From positions 1-11,371 of the forward strand of contig JAKBCQ010000026.1 of assembly GCA_021807585.1 (NCBI GenBank): a stretch of 11,371 nucleotides of DNA. Direction: 5' to 3'. Below are positions 1 through 6,960 of the stretch, one piece after another. The stretch comes from Planctomycetota bacterium. Lineage in GTDB: Bacteria; Planctomycetota; Planctomycetia; Isosphaerales; Isosphaeraceae. The notes under the pieces were generated by a model that saw only the letters and a list, made by a program, of their open reading frames with translations, ran no database searches and had not been told where the DNA came from. The translations under genes were made by a program, and so were the position numbers. How positions within the stretch are numbered: the stretch's first letter is position 1; each line of letters starts with the position of its first letter.

Positions 1-1298
<1,298 letters not shown>

Positions 1299-1364
1299 TC
1301 ACTCCCGTGTCTTGTGTGGAATCGTTAATCGTGCTTGAGTTTTGTGGCGATAAAACGGCGCGCC

Positions 1365-1385
1365 CGCCGCGACGAATCGGCGGCG
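1365..1385 (-). promoter_or_regulatory. Hairpin between groES and groEL
   Basis: CGCCGC (1365-1370) and GCGGCG (1380-1385) can pair around a nine-base loop, directly after the groES stop codon. There is no T-tract, so a full terminator is unlikely. A GC-rich stem here could act as a partial attenuator or an RNA processing/stability element that sets the groES to groEL ratio. The pairing is seen in the sequence; the role is inference. Confidence 0.35.
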
Positions 1386-1386
1386 A

Positions 1387-1680
1387 TCACGCCTCGATGA
1401 CCGCGAGGATGTCGTCCTCGCGCATCAACAACACTTTCTTGTCGCCGTTCATCTTGAATTCGTCGCCGGCGTACGAGGTGAAGAGAACGTGATCCCCCAC
1501 CTTGACCTGGAGCTCGCGCTTCTTGCCGTCCTTGGTCGTTCGACCGTCGCCGACCGCCAGAACCTTCCCCTTCTGGGGCTTGTCCTTGGCGGTATCGGGC
1601 AGAACAATGCCCCCCGCGGTCGTCTCCTTGGCCTGCTCGCGCTCAACCACAACCCGATCGCCCAACGGCTTGATTTGCAT
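1387..1680 (-). CDS. groES: Co-chaperonin GroES (10 kDa, Hsp10)
   Basis: Forms the heptameric lid of the GroEL folding chamber in the cytoplasm. The protein has 97 residues, the normal length. It begins MQIKPLGDRVVVE, a typical GroES N-terminus. The mobile loop that contacts GroEL is ETTAGGIVLPDTAKDKPQKG (about 18-37). It is followed by the roof and barrel strands and the C-terminal stretch KVLLMREDDILAVIEA. The frame is open for a further 34 codons upstream, but that extension is unlike GroES. The ATG at 1680 has GGGGAAAG a few bases upstream, so I chose it. The gene precedes groEL on the same strand. I found no CIRCE element (TTAGCACTC-N9-GAGTGCTAA) upstream, so control by HrcA at a classical site is not supported here. 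Confidence 0.98.
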   Translation of the reverse strand: MQIKPLGDRVVVEREQAKETTAGGIVLPDTAKDKPQKGKVLAVGDGRTTKDGKKRELQVKVGDHVLFTSYAGDEFKMNGDKKVLLMREDDILAVIEA

Positions 1681-1893
1681 GGGTGCTTTCCCCGTCGAAT
1701 ACCAGTGCGTCAACCAACCCGATGATCCGCCGACACGAACGCTCAACCTCAAAATCGAGCCGCTCTCAACCGTCGACGCCACCTCGGGCCTTGATTATGG
1801 ATAAGAATCAATGCAAATCGCATGCCCTCCAAGCGGAAAGACGTAACTTCATGGAAATAATAGGTTTAAGCGATCGAGGGATGGATGCTTTGA

Positions 1894-1950
1894 TTCGGCT
1901 CGACTGCCGAACGAGACTTTCAGAAGGTCTCGGCTGCCAATTCGGCAGTC
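1894..1950. repeat. Complex inverted repeat with competing stems
   Basis: The left arm 1902-1920 can pair with 1924-1932 (nine pairs, one G-T, loop CAG) and then with 1941-1950 (ten perfect pairs, GACTGCCGAA with TTCGGCAGTC). An eight-base bulge at 1933-1940 interrupts the right side. A second hairpin, TTCGGC (1894-1899) with GCCGAA (1906-1911), would use the same left arm, so the two folds exclude each other. The element lies about 210-220 bases from the start codons of both flanking divergent genes. It may be a regulatory RNA structure, an operator, or a remnant of a mobile element. Pairing is seen directly; function is unknown. Confidence 0.6.
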
Positions 1951-2065
1951 TTCGATCAACCCGGCGGCCGCGTTCAAAGAGCGATATGTGGATCGATCGA
2001 GCGACGTGCAACGAGGTGCGCGATCTCCGCGGAAAACCAGGACTGTTTCGAAATCAGGCGTGTGC

Positions 2066-2107
2066 GAACCGGAGTCGATCTCCGTCAGGTTCCAGATTGT
2101 CAAATCT
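2066..2107. repeat. Two adjacent hairpins upstream of the methyltransferase promoter
   Basis: GAACCGGAG (2066-2074) pairs with CTCC (2080-2083) and GGTTC (2088-2092), leaving a five-base loop and a four-base bulge. Directly after it, AGATT (2094-2098) pairs with AATCT (2103-2107) around GTCA. They sit 16-60 bases upstream of the candidate -35 element of the methyltransferase gene. That is a natural place for an operator, but they could also be a weak transcription stop. No control-protein gene is seen nearby. Confidence 0.45.
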
Positions 2108-2123
2108 CGGGTGATTCGAAGAC

Positions 2124-2152
2124 TTGCGGACTCCGATCGACCGTGTTATACG
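2124..2152 (+). promoter_or_regulatory. Candidate sigma70-type promoter of the methyltransferase gene
   Basis: TTGCGG (2124-2129) and TATACG (2147-2152) are separated by exactly 17 bases. They match three of six and four of six consensus positions. A transcript from this promoter would start about seven bases after the -10 element, at or next to the ATG at 2160. The messenger would then be leaderless or nearly so. The match is modest and is the main evidence. Confidence 0.4.
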
Positions 2153-2159
2153 GAAGTTC

Positions 2160-3149
2160 ATGAAACTTCGCGACGCCGAATTGACTGTTTCCGAGCCAGA
2201 TAACACTCCCGAGGGGCTGATCGCTCTGATCGAGGAGAATCATCGCGTTCGGTCGCGTCCCTGGCTCGCCCCCTTCGACCGCACCGAGCACCGGCTCCGC
2301 CGCGGCGACGCGCGCGATCTGGGCTGGATTCCCGACGAATCGGTACACCTGGTCGTCACGTCTCCACCGTATTGGACGCTCAAAGATTACGAGCATTCCC
2401 AGGGTCAGCTCGGTGATATCGACGATTACGAATCGTTTCTAATCGAGCTTGATCGCGTTTGGGCGGAATGCTTTAGGGTTCTCGTTCCGGGGGGCCGCAT
2501 TTGTTGTGTTGTAGGGGACGTTTGTTTATCGCGCAAGGAGGCGGGCCGGCATTACATCATGCCGCTGCACGCCGATATTCAGGTGCGATCGCGAAAGATC
2601 GGGCTCGATTGTTTGACCCCGATCCTCTGGTACAAGATCGCCAACGGCGCGACGGAATCGGAAGGTAATGGAGCGGGATTTTACGGCAAACCCTACCAGC
2701 CCGGCTCGGTGATCAAAAACGACGTCGAATACATTCTTTTTATGCGAAAAGGAGGGAAATACCGGTCGGTCACTCGTGAGCAAAAGGTTCATTCGATGAT
2801 GACGAAGGAGGAAATGCGTCTTTGGTTCCGTTCGATCTGGGACGACGTTAAAGGATCGTCGACACGCGACGGTCATCCCGCGCCTTATCCCGTCGAACTC
2901 GCCGAGCGATTGATCAAAATGTTCTCATTCGCCGGTGATACGGTCCTCGATCCTTTTATGGGTCAGGGCTCGACGAATGTCGCCGCTATCGCGGCCGGGC
3001 GCAATTCGATCGGGAACGAGATCGAGCCGAGCTACGTAAAGCTCGCGACGGCTCGCGTCAAGAAAGCGGCTTGCGAGCTCAGACTTTTCGGCCCGACACG
3101 CGCAGACGTGTATCTGATCGATGAGAATAGCAATCGGATTTTTGTATAA
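2160..3149 (+). CDS. Type II DNA methyltransferase, beta class (probably N4-cytosine)
   Basis: Transfers a methyl group from S-adenosylmethionine to an exocyclic amino group of a base in DNA, protecting the host from the partner nuclease. The protein has 329 residues. The catalytic motif IV TSPPYW (67-72) comes first. The SAM-binding block follows near the C-terminus: HPAPYPVELAERLI (239-252, motif X), DPFMGQGST (264-272, motif I) and NEIEPSY (286-292, motif II). This order defines the beta class, and TSPPYW is the form usual in N4-cytosine enzymes. N6-adenine activity cannot be excluded. The likely target recognition region is the divergent stretch about 125-235. The ATG at 2160 was chosen over an upstream in-frame TTG at 2124, because that TTG overlaps a promoter-like -35 element. 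The stop codon overlaps the next gene's ATG by one base (TAATG), which suggests translational coupling. The target site cannot be read from sequence. Confidence 0.93.
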   Translation: MKLRDAELTVSEPDNTPEGLIALIEENHRVRSRPWLAPFDRTEHRLRRGDARDLGWIPDESVHLVVTSPPYWTLKDYEHSQGQLGDIDDYESFLIELDRVWAECFRVLVPGGRICCVVGDVCLSRKEAGRHYIMPLHADIQVRSRKIGLDCLTPILWYKIANGATESEGNGAGFYGKPYQPGSVIKNDVEYILFMRKGGKYRSVTREQKVHSMMTKEEMRLWFRSIWDDVKGSSTRDGHPAPYPVELAERLIKMFSFAGDTVLDPFMGQGSTNVAAIAAGRNSIGNEIEPSYVKLATARVKKAACELRLFGPTRADVYLIDENSNRIFV

Positions 3150-3868
3150 TGAGTACGATTCCGAATTTTCGACTTCTTGATAAGTTCGAATCAATCTTCG
3201 TGAACGGTCCGTATCTTCACAGGGATTCTTCGATCGGCAATCTCATCGCGACACAAATTTATGAAGATCTATATTATTTAGCAAAATCCAATAAATACTG
3301 CGAACGAGTGGGAAACAAAAGCCATGCAATACGGATTTCGGGTGGATTGACCGGAATTACGGCGAGGAGGGCCGACGGCACTTTCGGCGAAAGAAATCCA
3401 AGCGTTCCCGCGGTCGATGAGCCGCGATACAACGTTTCGAGAAGCAAACTCGCGACCGTCGAGATCGGAGTAGAGGTGAAAATTATGATGAAAGCGATGA
3501 TTAAACAGATCGATCGTGTGATCGGAGATATGAAAAAGCAAGTAGAAGAATTTAGACGCGGAGGCGGAGATCCTATATCGGTCGGGATAGTCGGCGTCAA
3601 TTTCGCGGATCAAACGACGACTTATGAAAGAGAAAGAATCAACGCGACAGACGGAAAGATTTATAAACATCCGATACAAGAAGCGTCCAAAGCGATGGAG
3701 AGGTTGGAAAAACTTGCTAAACCCTCTTTTGATGAGTTTCTATTTTTGAGTTTCAAAGCATCAAACGTTTCTCCTTTTGATTTCGAATGGGTCGATGAAA
3801 AAGCGACATTGGCGGAATATGCGGCGATATTAACTCGAATTTGTCGGAAGTATGAAAAACGTTTCTGA
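3149..3868 (+). CDS. Putative type II restriction endonuclease (PD-(D/E)XK type)
   Basis: Probably the nuclease partner of the methyltransferase upstream, whose stop codon it overlaps by one base. The protein has 239 residues with no membrane segment or signal peptide. The stretch ATVEIGVEVK (102-111) looks like the core strand of a PD-(D/E)XK nuclease, with Glu109 and Lys111 as the E-x-K pair. Asp90 or Asp76 is a plausible upstream metal-binding acid. The positively charged stretch ISGGLTGITARRADGTFG (63-80) could contact DNA. After the core comes an amphipathic helix rich in Lys and Met (112-135) and a hydrophobic strand SVGIVGVNF (144-152). I do not recognise the specific family, and the call rests on this motif plus the gene context. 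The gene is clearly richer in A+T than its surroundings (17 G or C of 60 bases in 3241-3300), as is common for transferred restriction genes. Its recognition site is unknown. Confidence 0.75.
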   Translation: MSTIPNFRLLDKFESIFVNGPYLHRDSSIGNLIATQIYEDLYYLAKSNKYCERVGNKSHAIRISGGLTGITARRADGTFGERNPSVPAVDEPRYNVSRSKLATVEIGVEVKIMMKAMIKQIDRVIGDMKKQVEEFRRGGGDPISVGIVGVNFADQTTTYERERINATDGKIYKHPIQEASKAMERLEKLAKPSFDEFLFLSFKASNVSPFDFEWVDEKATLAEYAAILTRICRKYEKRF

Positions 3869-4148
3869 ACTCATACAGATTTAATTAAAGCCCCGGAGAT
3901 CTGATTGAACCCGAAAAACACACATGCCTGATCGACACATAACATTAAGACGACATAAACATCCATATGTATCAAAATAACTATCTTATACTTACATTGT
4001 ACTATAAGCATTCCAAACATACAATTTCTCAGGAATGATGGAGCCCGGCCGTGCGCGCATTAATTCCATCGACGATCCGAAAAGAAAAGCTATGTTATAA
4101 ATCTTTATTGAAAAGCTATCGACCGAAATCCTCGCCTATCGCTCGTAA
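3869..4148. other. A+T-rich intergenic region after the restriction gene
   Basis: No coding signal or clear terminator is seen between the converging restriction and membrane-protein genes. Base composition is extreme for this window: 3961-4020 has only 15 G or C in 60. A ten-base direct repeat, GAAAAGCTAT, occurs at 4085-4094 and 4111-4120. Composition returns to the local norm after about 4130. It may be the right flank of the transferred segment carrying the restriction-modification genes; that is inference. Confidence 0.6.
4085..4120. repeat. Ten-base direct repeat GAAAAGCTAT
   Basis: Two identical copies, 4085-4094 and 4111-4120, start 26 bases apart in non-coding A+T-rich DNA. The spacing is about two and a half helical turns. 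It may be a protein-binding pair, a replication-slippage product, or chance in biased DNA. Confidence 0.4.
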
Positions 4149-4784
4149 TCATTCCACTGCAATCGCCGCGACGATCGCGAGCAAAATCCAGGCGGCGCCC
4201 AAAATGCGACCGAATCGATCGATCCACGATCGTTCGATTCTCCATCGACCCGAAACCGCCAATACCGTCCAAACCGCCGCGACCGCGTAGCCGCACGGAA
4301 CCGCGAGACGCGCGGCGTGAACGCTGAAATATAAACTCGGATCCTCCGATCCACGAAAGACGGCATGAATAATTTTATCTATTATAGATACAACATGATA
4401 ATGATCTGATTTATAGTTGGTTATCATAAGATCATAAAAACCGACGAGTACCTTATGGAATATCATCAGAGCGGTCCGATTCGCGACGACCACGGCGCAC
4501 GCGATCGAGCCCGCCGTTCCGGGGAGAATCGCCGTCCTTCGCCAAGACGGTTTGCGACGGCGGATCCGGATCGCCAGGCAAGCCATCGTCAGAGGCGATA
4601 GCCACGCCGCGATCAACGCCTCGTACATCGAATGAATCGGCGTCGCATTCCACCAGTGAACGCCATGTTGAAGATGAAACCCGAGCCAAATACTCTTCCA
4701 GCCCGCCATCCCCACGCCCGACGACGCGATCAGAATCATCAAATCGGCTATATCAAAACTTCGAGATTTAATCATGTTATTCAC
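4149..4784 (-). CDS. Multi-pass inner-membrane protein of unknown function
   Basis: I do not recognise this family. The protein has 211 residues from a GTG at 4784, or 208 from an ATG at 4775. The ATG lies one base after the TAA of the upstream gene, a usual arrangement for translation re-initiation. Hydrophobic stretches are seen around residues 14-36, 55-73, 88-118, 156-178 and 192-210, giving about five membrane spans. A histidine- and tryptophan-bearing segment, HLQHGVHWW (37-45), follows the first span, and Arg/Lys-rich RIRRRKPSWRR (73-83) follows the second; the latter probably faces the cytoplasm. Several histidines at 129-140 and 156 could bind metal or haem, but this is speculation. 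It is co-directional and overlapping with the gene before it, so the two products probably work together in the membrane. The coding call is supported by consistent hydrophobic periodicity and the overlap. Confidence 0.72.
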   Translation of the reverse strand: MNNMIKSRSFDIADLMILIASSGVGMAGWKSIWLGFHLQHGVHWWNATPIHSMYEALIAAWLSPLTMACLAIRIRRRKPSWRRTAILPGTAGSIACAVVVANRTALMIFHKVLVGFYDLMITNYKSDHYHVVSIIDKIIHAVFRGSEDPSLYFSVHAARLAVPCGYAVAAVWTVLAVSGRWRIERSWIDRFGRILGAAWILLAIVAAIAVE

Positions 4785-5301
4785 AATTTATAATGGTGAT
4801 TTCTTCGGATCGACTCGCGGCCGCCGAGCTCGCTCGCCTTCGTAAAAGATCATGCCCCATCGTTATCAATACAGACATCAAACCGAGATTTGAGAACCAT
4901 TGGATCGTGCTCGCAATCAAATACACGCGATGCAACGGGTAGAATTCTCGCAAGTCGCCCGAGTCGAGTCTCGCGTCCATGATCTGATGAAGGCCGACCA
5001 GGAACAATAAGATCGCCGATGTCATCAAAAGCAATCCGAGCCGAATTCGCCTCGCTCGAAGCGGAATCCGCTGTTGATCCGACTGTTTGCGTTCCACCCA
5101 AACTAAAAGCCACCAGGATGCCGCGGTTATGAACCCCACGGCGTTGATGTCATCGGTCACCCGACGTGTGACATAACCCGTTTCGACCGACCCCAGGGAT
5201 TCGTGAAGAATCGGTATCACGACCGCGCTATAGAATGTAAAGCCGCCGACCCAGATCGAAAGCATCACGAAACAGACAAAACGAAGGAACATGAGTCGCA
5301 T
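4777..5301 (-). CDS. Small four-span membrane protein, DUF4149/TMEM205-like
   Basis: Inner-membrane protein of 174 residues with four predicted spans, at about 8-31, 55-70, 87-107 and 125-150. The first span carries SIWVGGFTFYSAVVIPIL (15-32). This pattern, a conserved W-x-G-G followed by a Pro that ends the helix, resembles DUF4149 proteins, whose biochemical role is unknown. The C-terminus is a cytoplasmic-looking Arg/Ser tail. I chose the ATG at 5301 because GAGAG lies seven bases upstream; a TTG at 5319 would add six residues. The stop overlaps the GTG start of the next membrane-protein gene by eight bases, so they form a tight two-gene operon. The family match comes from memory of the pattern and is moderate. 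Confidence 0.78.
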   Translation of the reverse strand: MRLMFLRFVCFVMLSIWVGGFTFYSAVVIPILHESLGSVETGYVTRRVTDDINAVGFITAASWWLLVWVERKQSDQQRIPLRARRIRLGLLLMTSAILLFLVGLHQIMDARLDSGDLREFYPLHRVYLIASTIQWFSNLGLMSVLITMGHDLLRRRASSAAASRSEEITIINCE

Positions 5302-5633
5302 CGTACTTCTCTCGAACAAGACCGCTCGAAAGCCGCCTCACGGGGTCTTTCTGAAACGCGTCGACAGAGGGTCGATTTTACCAAGCCCCGCAGAGTCGCG
5401 ATATCGGCGAACAATCAAGCCGAAGCCGACATTGAAATCAATTCAAAAAAGAATAACAATATAATAATATACATATTGATACTATCGAGATCGATCGGTT
5501 GTTCGGCCGGCGACTCGATGAATCTTTAATAATAATCGCCGCCGCGGCGAAATTCGTCTTGTGCGTTCTTTGAGTCGAGCTATGATTCGCGCCGATGGAC
5601 CGGTTTGGTTCTAAAACATGCATGGAGGCGGTT
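5302..5633. other. Divergent intergenic region
   Basis: This 332-base gap should carry promoters for the membrane-protein pair (minus) and the HEAT-repeat gene (plus). The centre, 5440-5480, is very rich in A+T and lies beside a short inverted repeat, TTGAA (5432-5436) with TTCAA (5442-5446). A GC-rich hairpin, TCGCCG (5536-5541) with CGGCGA (5545-5550), lies nearer the HEAT gene. No convincing -35/-10 pair and no RNA gene were recognised. Confidence 0.6.
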
Positions 5634-6803
5634 ATGCCAGGTCAGCGCGTCCGAATACTGGGCGTTTTAGGCGGCGCGGCGGCGCTCGCGTTCGGTCTGT
5701 GGATGGGGTTGAGCTCGCATGGAAGGCGACCCAATCGCCCAGTCGCTCGTGTGAACGCCGATTCACCCCTCGCGTTAATCGCCCAACAAATCGATAACGG
5801 CGACTTCCGCGCCCTCTCGGCGATCGCGAGCAAGCTCGATACGATCCACAACGGCCCTCCCGCGGGAGTCGACGACGCCGAGGGGAAAGACTGGATCGCC
5901 GTCCTCAAGGCGATTCGAGCCAATTACGCACGATTCGGCGACGGTACGAGAGGCGCCGCGGCTTCGCTCTCGGCGCGGATCCTCGATCGATTCGCCGCCG
6001 ATCCCGCTCCCGCGATCTGGATCGAAGCTCTCACGCCTGTTCATGATATTATCCTTGCGGCGCTCTCGGATCGAGCCCTCAAGGCGCGGGTTCCGGCGCT
6101 CATCGAAGTTAAACGATTCTGGAATTGGCAGCCCGGCCGATCGATGGATAAACGCGAGGAACTGATCCTCGGCGATTGGAAAGAAACCTTTTATCTCTCG
6201 GTCATCGATTGCATGGCGAACGCCGACCCCAAGGTTCGCGCCTCGGCGATCGCGTGTCTCGGCGAACTCCCCATCGATAAAGCCGCGGCGAACGCCGCGC
6301 CGTACGTCAACGATCCCGATCCGCTGGTGCGGGCGCAAACGATCGTCGCCTTGGCCAAACGCCCCCAGGTTCTCCCCGAAGACGACATCATCCCGCTCAT
6401 CTACGACGTCAATCCCGACGTCGCGTCCAAGGCGATCGAAGTGCTCAAAATCCGCGGCCTTACGAATGAACAAATCGGAATGTGCCGTATGATCGCGCAT
6501 CCCAAGGCCGATATTCGGTTGTCGGCGATTCCGATGCTCGTCAATCGAGTCGACGTCGACCCGATCGTCTGGCTGATCCGGCTTTCACGCGATTCCGACG
6601 AATCGGTTCGCTTGAAGGCGATCGAGGCGCTCGGCACGCGGAAAGAGATCGAGGCGCGCGATCGGCTCGCCGAGATCGCCTCGGCGGATCGCTCGAAAGT
6701 CGTCCGCGAAGCCGCCGCCAAAATCGTCGCCGGCGACGACGATCAAACCGCTTCGCTGCCGCCTCTGCCCGATTCGAGCAGCCTCAAGCCCAAAGCGAAT
6801 TGA
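5634..6803 (+). CDS. Membrane-anchored HEAT-repeat protein
   Basis: The protein has 389 residues. An N-terminal hydrophobic anchor or uncleaved signal (about 8-27, VLGGAAALAFGLWMG) puts the rest outside the cytoplasm, or at its membrane face. The C-terminal half has a row of HEAT-type helical repeats that usually serve as protein-binding scaffolds. Clear units are ADPKVRASAIACLGEL (197-212), DPDPLVRAQTIVALAKR (227-243), NPDVASKAIEVLK (260-272), HPKADIRLSAIPML (289-302), SDESVRLKAIEALG (321-334) and DRSKVVREAAAKIV (352-365). The end is a proline/serine-rich tail. I chose the ATG at 5634 because an excellent GGAGG (5624-5628) sits five bases upstream; ATGs at 5595 and 5622 are in frame but poorly placed. 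The partner and pathway are unknown. It has no co-directional neighbour close by and is followed by a strong terminator. Confidence 0.9.
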   Translation: MPGQRVRILGVLGGAAALAFGLWMGLSSHGRRPNRPVARVNADSPLALIAQQIDNGDFRALSAIASKLDTIHNGPPAGVDDAEGKDWIAVLKAIRANYARFGDGTRGAAASLSARILDRFAADPAPAIWIEALTPVHDIILAALSDRALKARVPALIEVKRFWNWQPGRSMDKREELILGDWKETFYLSVIDCMANADPKVRASAIACLGELPIDKAAANAAPYVNDPDPLVRAQTIVALAKRPQVLPEDDIIPLIYDVNPDVASKAIEVLKIRGLTNEQIGMCRMIAHPKADIRLSAIPMLVNRVDVDPIVWLIRLSRDSDESVRLKAIEALGTRKEIEARDRLAEIASADRSKVVREAAAKIVAGDDDQTASLPPLPDSSSLKPKAN

Positions 6804-6851
6804 GCGAATCGCGTCGATCTTGATATTTCAATCGCATCTAATATTAATTAC

Positions 6852-6881
6852 AAGGCTTCGACGTATAATCGTTGAAGCCTT
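6852..6881. terminator. Hairpin terminator between convergent genes
   Basis: A 12-pair stem with one G-T pair joins 6852-6863 (AAGGCTTCGACG) and 6870-6881 (CGTTGAAGCCTT) around the loop TATAAT. On the plus strand it is followed by TATGTATTG, a poor T-tract, and both sides are A+T-rich. It lies 49 bases after the HEAT gene and 80 bases from the end of the convergent transporter gene, so it may serve both. Confidence 0.75.
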
Positions 6882-6960
6882 TATGTATTGCGTCTCTCGA
6901 GCCGATATATGAAAGAACAAGTCGACTTAGGGTCGAATCCGAATCATGATCGATTCGCTT

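Larger units (their letters stand above)
1681..2159. other. Non-coding region between groES and the methyltransferase
   Basis: This 479-base gap separates two divergent genes. Frames open across it on both strands give arginine/serine-rich translations with no recognisable motif, and I reject them as genes. It should hold the groESL promoter on the minus side, where the patch around 1792-1860 is richer in A+T, but I could not find a convincing -35/-10 pair there. On the methyltransferase side it holds two groups of inverted repeats (1894-1950 and 2066-2107) and a candidate promoter (2124-2152), each listed separately. No tRNA or known riboswitch was recognised. Confidence 0.7.

Noticed and set aside
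1690..1800. Possible CIRCE operator upstream of groES
   Set aside because: GCTC and GAGC words occur (for example 1741-1760), but the nine-base arms of CIRCE are not present.
1683..2114. A 143-codon open frame upstream of the methyltransferase
   Set aside because: The product is Ser/Arg-rich without any motif, begins opposite the groES 5' region, and spans the inverted-repeat element. No good ribosome site.
2124..2159. TTG start extending the methyltransferase by 12 residues
   Set aside because: The TTG has no good ribosome site and coincides with the best -35 element, and the extra residues show no family match.
5775..6500. A 241-codon frame antisense to the HEAT-repeat gene
   Set aside because: The plus strand encodes clear HEAT repeats with an excellent ribosome site; the antisense product is charged and motif-free.
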